NCBI GenBank assembly: GCA_963717725.1
Contig: CAVQWS010000025.1
Location: 62,001-126,000 of the forward strand
Source: AC-32 sp963717725
GTDB taxonomy: Bacteria > Actinomycetota > Thermoleophilia > Gaiellales > Gaiellaceae
Length of the DNA stretch: 64,000 nucleotides
Reading direction: 5' to 3'
The position numbers and the translations under genes are program-made. Each line of letters starts with the position of its first letter. Within the stretch, counting starts at the first letter, position 1. Positions 59,590 through 64,000 of this stretch are shown here, piece by piece. The notes beneath the pieces were generated by a model, which was given only the letters and a program-made list of their open reading frames with translations, was not told the DNA's origin and did not search any database.

Positions 59590-60363
59590 ATGCCACGCGC
59601 CTCAGCTCATGCGAGGCGACGGCGGGCCGAGACGGCCGCCGCGCGCCGCAAGAGGCGATTGGCGGGACTGATCCTGCTCGCCTCGGTCGCGCTGATCACG
59701 TTGCTCCTGACCGCTTTCGGGTCGGGCGGCACGCGCGCGGTCCCGACCGCAGCGCCCGCGCCGGCGACCCGGTTGCTGCCCGCGGGCCCGCCCCGGCCAC
59801 AGGTCGTCTCGCTGATGGGATCGATCCGGCTGCTGCTCCCGGTCGCCCAAGGGCGGCTGACCGCGGTCGGCTACCACGCCGCCGGCGACGGCTCGCTCGC
59901 GCTGCGGCCTGTCGGGCGCCAGCTGAACCAGGGCCTCGTCGGGCGTGTGGCCCGCAGCCTGTTCGGCAACGGCGGCAGCAACGGGCTGCGCTACTACGTG
60001 CTCGGCGGCGGCACCGGCCCCGCCACTACCTCGCTCGACATCGGCGCACCGCCCGGAACCGACGTCTACTCGCCGGTCGACGGCCGGGTCGTCGCGATCA
60101 CGCCGTACGTGCTGGCCGGGATGCACATGGGCGCGCGGATCGACATCCAGCCGAGCGGCAACCCCGCGCTGGTCGTCTCGCTCACGCACGTCCGCCCCGA
60201 CCCGAACCTGACCGTCGGCTCGACAGTCGGCGCGACCACCTCCAAGGTCGGGACGATCATCGACTTCGCCCAGGTCGAGCGCCAGGCCCTCGCGCGCGTG
60301 ACCACCGATGCGGGGAACCACGTCGCGATCGAGATCCACCCCGCCACGCTGTCGCTGCCCTGA
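59590..60363 (+). CDS. M23/LytM-like membrane-anchored protein, catalytic residues mostly lost
   Basis: 257 residues. A basic cytoplasmic start (SAHARRRRAETAAARRKRRL) leads to one helix AGLILLASVALITLLLTAFG. After a Pro/Ala-rich linker comes a LytM-type domain: TSLDIGAPPGTDVYSPVDGR, VVAITPYVLAGMHMGARIDI and VALTHVRPD-like VVSLTHVRPD. The first zinc His (four residues before LDIG) is Thr, and the HxH motif is HVA; the Asp is kept. It is probably a non-catalytic regulator, like EnvC-type domains. The ATG at 59590 is preferred over a GTG at 59581. The stop overlaps the next gene by CTGA. Confidence 0.8.
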   Translation: MPRASAHARRRRAETAAARRKRRLAGLILLASVALITLLLTAFGSGGTRAVPTAAPAPATRLLPAGPPRPQVVSLMGSIRLLLPVAQGRLTAVGYHAAGDGSLALRPVGRQLNQGLVGRVARSLFGNGGSNGLRYYVLGGGTGPATTSLDIGAPPGTDVYSPVDGRVVAITPYVLAGMHMGARIDIQPSGNPALVVSLTHVRPDPNLTVGSTVGATTSKVGTIIDFAQVERQALARVTTDAGNHVAIEIHPATLSLP

Positions 60364-61139
60364 TCGTCCTCTTCATCGCCGACGTTTTCGGCACCGTCGG
60401 CCGGAAGGCGGTCGAGGAGCGCCTGCCCGCGTTGAAGGAGGAGCATGGCGTCGGCTTCTGCGTCGTCAACGGCGAGAACGTCGCCGACGGGGCGGGGATC
60501 ACGCCGCGCCTCGCCGAGCGGCTGCTGGCAGCCGGGGCCGACGTGATCACGCTCGGCAACCACGTGTGGCGCCGCCGCGAGATCGCGCCTTACCTCGAGA
60601 CCGCCGAGCGCGTCATCCGTCCGGCCAACTTGGCCTCCCGCACGCCGGGCCGCGGACTGGCCGTGGTCGAGGCCGAGGACGGGACGCAGGTCGCGGTGCT
60701 GAACCTCCAGGGCGCGCTCTTCATGGGCACGCCGGTCAGCCCGTTTGAGGTCGTGGACGACCTCGTCGAGGAGGCGCGTGCGGCGGCGAAGATCGTGCTC
60801 GTGGATTTCCACGCCGAGGCGACGAGCGAGAAGGTCGCGCTCTCCCGGGTCCTCGACGGGCGGGTGACCGCGGTGTTCGGCACGCATACGCACGTCCAGA
60901 CGAGCGACGCGCGCGTGCAGCCGGGCGGCACCGCCGCGATCACCGACGCCGGCATGACCGGCCCGCACGACTCGGTGATCGGCGTCAAGGCCGAGCTCGC
61001 GATCGGGCGGATGCAGACCGGCATGGGCGTCCGGTTCGAGCCCGCAACCGGCGGCGTCCGGATCGAGGGCGCGCTGGTCGAGTGCGACGCCGAGGGCCGC
61101 GCGCTCAGCTGCGAGGCGATTCGCGTGCCGGTGCCGTGA
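60360..61139 (+). CDS. YmdB-type metallophosphoesterase (TIGR00282 family)
   Basis: 259-residue cyclic-nucleotide phosphodiesterase family protein. The product reads IVLFIADVFGTVGRKAVEER, with metal Asp in IADV, then VVNGENVADGAGITPRLAE, GADVITLGNHVWRRREI, VDFHAEATSEKVALS and FGTHTHVQTSDARVQPGGTA, all diagnostic. The only start giving the conserved first strand is CTG at 60360, in a CTGA overlap with the LytM-like gene. The next ATG at 60444 would delete the metal-binding site. Its 3' end overlaps the convergent GT87 gene by 35 bases. Confidence 0.9.
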   Translation: MIVLFIADVFGTVGRKAVEERLPALKEEHGVGFCVVNGENVADGAGITPRLAERLLAAGADVITLGNHVWRRREIAPYLETAERVIRPANLASRTPGRGLAVVEAEDGTQVAVLNLQGALFMGTPVSPFEVVDDLVEEARAAAKIVLVDFHAEATSEKVALSRVLDGRVTAVFGTHTHVQTSDARVQPGGTAAITDAGMTGPHDSVIGVKAELAIGRMQTGMGVRFEPATGGVRIEGALVECDAEGRALSCEAIRVPVP

Positions 61140-62328
61140 GCACGACCACGAGCGCGACGAGCACGAGGTCGCGGGCGAGCAGTACCCAGGAGGGGAACTC
61201 GTCGAAGGCGACCAGGTCGAAGTAGCGGATCGGGAACCAGACCTGCGTCAGCAGCAGCGCCACCCCGAGTAGCGCCGAGGCGGCCAGGCCGCGTCGGCCG
61301 CGAACGAGCGGCACGAGCGGCAGCAGCCAGATCAGGAACTGCGGCGAGAGCACTTTCCCGAGCGCGACGAACGCGGCCACCGAGGCGGCGGACCAGCGCA
61401 CGAGCCGCTCCGGGGCCGCCGGGCCGCGCGCTGCGGCGACCCAGATTCCGACGAGCGCGAGGACGAGCAGCGCACTCGAGGCGGCGCCGAACGCGTGCGG
61501 GAGCGAGCCGACGAGGTTCTGCGAGCCGCGGCTCGAGTCGAGCGTCAGCCCGAGCCCGCCCGCGTGGTGCGCGGCCAGCAGCAGCGCCGCCCCGAGGCTC
61601 TCGATCTGCAGCGGACGCGTCGTCTGCCGGACGATGCTGTCCCAGACGCCGTGCGGCGCGAGCGCGAGGAACGGGAGGACAACGATGGCCACGACCGCCG
61701 CTGCCGCGCCCAGGCAGAGCAGCGCCTCGCGCCGGCCGCGCGTGCGCCAGACGTAGGCGACCGCCGGCGGGATCACGACCGCCGGGAACGCCTTCGCCGC
61801 GATCCCGAGCCCGAGCGCGGCGAACCCGAGCCGCTCCCGCCGCGCCAGCACCCCCGCGAGCCCGGCCACCGTCAGGAAGGCCGGCCAGAGGTCGTAGCGG
61901 TAGAGGATCACCGAGCCGAGCGCGAGCGGCGCGAGCGCGAAGAACCCGAGCGCCGCCGCCGTCCGCTCGGCCGAGGCACCGAGCTCGCGCAGCGCCACCG
62001 ACATCGCCGCCAGCGAGCCCACCCCGCAGAGCGCCATCAGGATCTGGAACTCGCGGTTGTAGAACGAGAAGCTCGGCTTGCCGATCGCGGGGATGCCGAA
62101 TGCCGGCAGCGCGCCCGGCGGGTACTCGACCGCGAAGTCGCGGTAGGGCACGTGGCCGTCCGCGATCGCCGAGCCGTAGCGGTGGTACTCGACCGTGTCG
62201 AGGATCAGGTCGTGCTGGTACCAGCCCCAGTGGAGCAGCGTCATCGAGACGAGAAAGAGCCCGGCCGCTCCCACGAGGAGCCGCCGCGGCTCAGTCGACG
62301 CCGACCAGCTCTTGTCGAGGACGCTCAA
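61105..62328 (-). CDS. GT87-like polytopic membrane glycosyltransferase
   Basis: About 407 residues with ten or so hydrophobic helices. It shows DTVEYHRYGSAIADGHVPYR, then DFAVEYPPGALPAF, the EYPP motif and acidic loop used by GT-C polyprenyl-phosphate mannosyl/arabinosyltransferases of the GT87 type, and LYRYDLWPAFLTVAGLAGVL. LGKVLSPQFLIWLLPLVPL is also typical. The start is uncertain: TTG at 62328 overlaps the upstream gene by 38 bases, and GTG at 62274 would begin right at the first helix. It likely adds sugars to a surface polymer from a lipid-linked donor. Confidence 0.82.
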   Translation of the reverse strand: MSVLDKSWSASTEPRRLLVGAAGLFLVSMTLLHWGWYQHDLILDTVEYHRYGSAIADGHVPYRDFAVEYPPGALPAFGIPAIGKPSFSFYNREFQILMALCGVGSLAAMSVALRELGASAERTAAALGFFALAPLALGSVILYRYDLWPAFLTVAGLAGVLARRERLGFAALGLGIAAKAFPAVVIPPAVAYVWRTRGRREALLCLGAAAAVVAIVVLPFLALAPHGVWDSIVRQTTRPLQIESLGAALLLAAHHAGGLGLTLDSSRGSQNLVGSLPHAFGAASSALLVLALVGIWVAAARGPAAPERLVRWSAASVAAFVALGKVLSPQFLIWLLPLVPLVRGRRGLAASALLGVALLLTQVWFPIRYFDLVAFDEFPSWVLLARDLVLVALVVVLTAPARESPRS

Positions 62329-64000
62329 GTGGCGCTCGGACGGGGGCACGAAGCGGCTCGGCGGCCGGGGCGAGCACGGCGAAGGCGGCAAACGGGAAGA
62401 ACCACGGCACGTAGAGGTAGAACCAGTGCGTCAGCACGAGCTCGAAGCCGAGCAGCAGCGCCGCGGTGAGGGCGGCGAGCTGGAGCGGCGACTTCCTCCG
62501 CGGGACGAAGTAGACGGCGACCGCGCCGACGAGCAATGCTCCTTCGAGCACGCGCTGGAGGATGTGCAGGTCGGGCAGACCCGCGTGGTACTGCCGCCAG
62601 TCCCAGATCGAGAAGGGCGAGCGGCGGTCGAGCTGCCAGGAGATCGTGCGCTTCCAGAACTCATGCGCGGCCCCCAACGGGTGGCCGTCCAGCGCCAGGA
62701 TCGAGAACGCCGCCAGGCTTGCGACAAGAAACGCGGCGACGAAGACGAGCGTCGGCCGCAGGCGACGTTCCGGATACGAGGCCCAGAGCGGCGCGAGCAG
62801 CAGCGGGGCGAACTTCGTCCAGCCCGAGAGCGCGGTGAACGCGCCGCGGGCGACCGGCGAGCTGACGAGCCAGAAGCCCCAGATCAGAAACAGCGGCGGC
62901 AGCGCGTCGTTCGTGTTCGAGCTCGAGACATACTGCGTGAACGGGTAGGCGACCCAGGCGAAGGCGAGCGTCACCGCCAGTCGCGTGCCGCCGAAGCGCA
63001 ACCCGACCAGCGCGAGGCCGAGCAGGCAGAGCAGGTCGAACGCGATCGAGGCGAAGTGCGCCGCGGGCAAGTCGTCCCACTTCCCGGTCCAGCCGAGCGC
63101 CAGGTAGCCGGGCAGGTACGCCTCGAAGGCAACCGGCCCGTAGGTGTCGCCCTGGGGGTTCGCCGACTCGCAGCGTCCGTTCGTCTGGACGTGGTCGCGA
63201 ATCTCGCCGTCGGCGTCGGCCGGCCCGCAGGCCTTGCCGAGCTCGACCGGGAAGTTGCCGTAGGGAACCTGCCCGTGCGCGATCCGATCGGCACCGATCA
63301 CGCCCGAGTAGCCGACGTCGATCACGTTCGAGGCGCGGACGTTGAGCCCGATCCGGAAGCCCGCCGCGAAGACGGTCGCGGCCGCGAGCAGCCAGACCGG
63401 CCAGACCGGGACGGCGCCTGCGCCGAGCCGCCCGCGCCAGGTGCTCCAGACCATGCGGCCGAGCAGGTACAGGAGCGGCGGGTAGGCCAGCGGCACGCTC
63501 GTGAAGATGTCGCCGCGGTTGAAGAACCAGAGCGAGACGCTGAATGAGAGCAGCACGAGCAGGTCGAGATTGCGCAGGCTGAGCGGCCGGCGCAGGTTGC
63601 CGAGCCCGAGCAGGAAGAGCGCGCAGAAGCCGAGCCAGACCCCGTAGCTGTTGATCTCGCGCCCGCCGAAGGCGCCGTCGTAGCCGCGCGCCATCTTCCA
63701 TGCCACCTGCGGCCCGGTCCACGCCTCGGTGACCGCGCCGCTCGTGTCGTCGACCTTGCCGGTCGCGACCTCGCCCGCCGCGCCGGCCCAGACCTTGACC
63801 GTCCAGAGCTTCGTCGCCTTGCTGAAGGTCGCATCGGTCTGCCGCCCGCGCCGGTAGTGGCGCACCCAGGCGGCGACCTTCGGGTGCTGGAGGAAGATCC
63901 GCTTCGCCGCGGCGGCTTCGAGGCGCGGCGAGGGCGGCGCGAGCGAGCCGTGCAGCTTCGGCGGGTTGCCGGCGGCGAGCGCGCTCCCCGCCAGGACGAG
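62291..64000 (-). CDS. GT87-like polytopic membrane protein with extracytoplasmic domain, truncated by window edge
   Basis: The minus-strand frame is open from the TGA at 62291 to the edge, at least 569 codons. Near the edge the product reads KRIFLQHPKVAAWVRHYRRG, part of an N-terminal exported domain that continues to GAVTEAWTGPQVAWKMARGY. Then come multiple helices: GVWLGFCALFLLGLGNL, LGRMVWSTWRG, VWLLAAATVFAAGFRIGLNV. The acidic loop GADRIAHGQVPYGNFPVELG resembles the GT87 loop of the next gene, and YGPVAFEAYLPGYLALGW supplies the YGP-Tyr/Pro motif. The two proteins are probably paralogous partners in glycan assembly. Start lies outside the window. Confidence 0.8.
   Translation of the reverse strand, partial: LVLAGSALAAGNPPKLHGSLAPPSPRLEAAAAKRIFLQHPKVAAWVRHYRRGRQTDATFSKATKLWTVKVWAGAAGEVATGKVDDTSGAVTEAWTGPQVAWKMARGYDGAFGGREINSYGVWLGFCALFLLGLGNLRRPLSLRNLDLLVLLSFSVSLWFFNRGDIFTSVPLAYPPLLYLLGRMVWSTWRGRLGAGAVPVWPVWLLAAATVFAAGFRIGLNVRASNVIDVGYSGVIGADRIAHGQVPYGNFPVELGKACGPADADGEIRDHVQTNGRCESANPQGDTYGPVAFEAYLPGYLALGWTGKWDDLPAAHFASIAFDLLCLLGLALVGLRFGGTRLAVTLAFAWVAYPFTQYVSSSNTNDALPPLFLIWGFWLVSSPVARGAFTALSGWTKFAPLLLAPLWASYPERRLRPTLVFVAAFLVASLAAFSILALDGHPLGAAHEFWKRTISWQLDRRSPFSIWDWRQYHAGLPDLHILQRVLEGALLVGAVAVYFVPRRKSPLQLAALTAALLLGFELVLTHWFYLYVPWFFPFAAFAVLAPAAEPLRAPVRAPLERPRQELVGVD

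Noticed and set aside
58465..60363. A 632-codon plus-strand open frame
   Set aside because: The first 375 codons are the antisense shadow of the AI-2E-family gene; only the part from 59590 encodes a plausible protein.
1..64000. tRNA, rRNA, CRISPR, prophage or complete insertion sequence
   Set aside because: No tRNA-like cloverleaf, repeat-spacer array, integrase, transposase or phage structural gene could be recognised; intergenic gaps are nearly all under 180 bases.

Overview
The window is about 64 kb of very GC-rich, gene-dense bacterial DNA. It has no rRNA, tRNA, CRISPR array or complete insertion sequence that I can see. GTG is a very common start codon, and many neighbouring genes share a 4-base NTGA stop/start overlap. 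Several features point to the Actinobacteriota, most likely class Thermoleophilia (Gaiellales/Solirubrobacterales-like), probably a soil or metagenomic lineage: the futalosine menaquinone route (mqnA, mqnC), a Rieske protein with a long multi-membrane N-terminus, a cytochrome b/c fusion subunit, a UvrD helicase with an HRDC tail, an F420-type luciferase-like oxidoreductase, and an adenylate-cyclase/STAND-ATPase/TPR protein. The taxonomic call is inference.

Region 1 (1-18.4 kb, minus strand) is one long catabolic operon. It begins with a LysR regulator and an iron-type alcohol dehydrogenase/maleylacetate reductase-like enzyme. A molybdenum hydroxylase follows (FAD, 2Fe-2S and Mo subunits plus a CoxG-like protein), then an LLM flavin oxidoreductase, an M20 amidohydrolase, an FAH-family hydrolase, an M24 hydrolase, an HMGL/homocitrate-synthase-like aldolase, a phytoene-desaturase-like FAD enzyme, a TIM-barrel isomerase and a ketopantoate-reductase-like enzyme. 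It ends in a branched-chain-type ABC importer (livK, livG, livF, livH). Together these look like uptake, hydroxylation, ring or amide opening and central-metabolism entry for an unidentified, possibly N-heterocyclic, substrate.

Region 2 (18.6-29.8 kb) makes surface glycans: a sugar-1-phosphate transferase, an AsnB amidotransferase, an ASCH protein, a DUF354 glycosyltransferase-like protein, a UDP-sugar 4,6-dehydratase, a DegT aminotransferase, DedA, and a secreted phosphodiester glycosidase. A UvrD/HRDC helicase sits among them.

Region 3 (29.9-33.3 kb) has an unusual CX8CX2C radical-SAM-like protein translationally coupled to mqnC, followed by an MBL hydrolase. Regions 33.3-41.4 kb hold small enzymes: cupin-TPR paralogs, VOC, GFA, SDRs, an M55 aminopeptidase, a methyltransferase and a tyrosine phosphatase. 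The stretch 41.4-45.1 kb is a looser accessory patch. It has a VOC pseudogene, a compositionally different FAD enzyme, two small barrel proteins and four copies of a roughly 27-base dispersed repeat.

Region 4 (45.2-54.6 kb, minus strand) couples menaquinone synthesis to its use: a signalling ATPase, ubiD, Rieske/cytochrome b/cytochrome b-c genes, ubiX, menG, a polyprenyl diphosphate synthase and mqnA. Region 5 (54.7-64 kb) has hemB, an ABC-2 exporter, an AI-2E-family membrane protein, a degenerate M23 protein, a YmdB-type phosphodiesterase and two GT87-like membrane proteins.

Single-base indels interrupt livK (three), the DUF354 gene, mqnA and the polyprenyl synthase. Two of these are expected to be essential, so consensus sequencing error is at least as likely as gene decay. 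Three genes appear to start at CTG inside CTGA overlaps.
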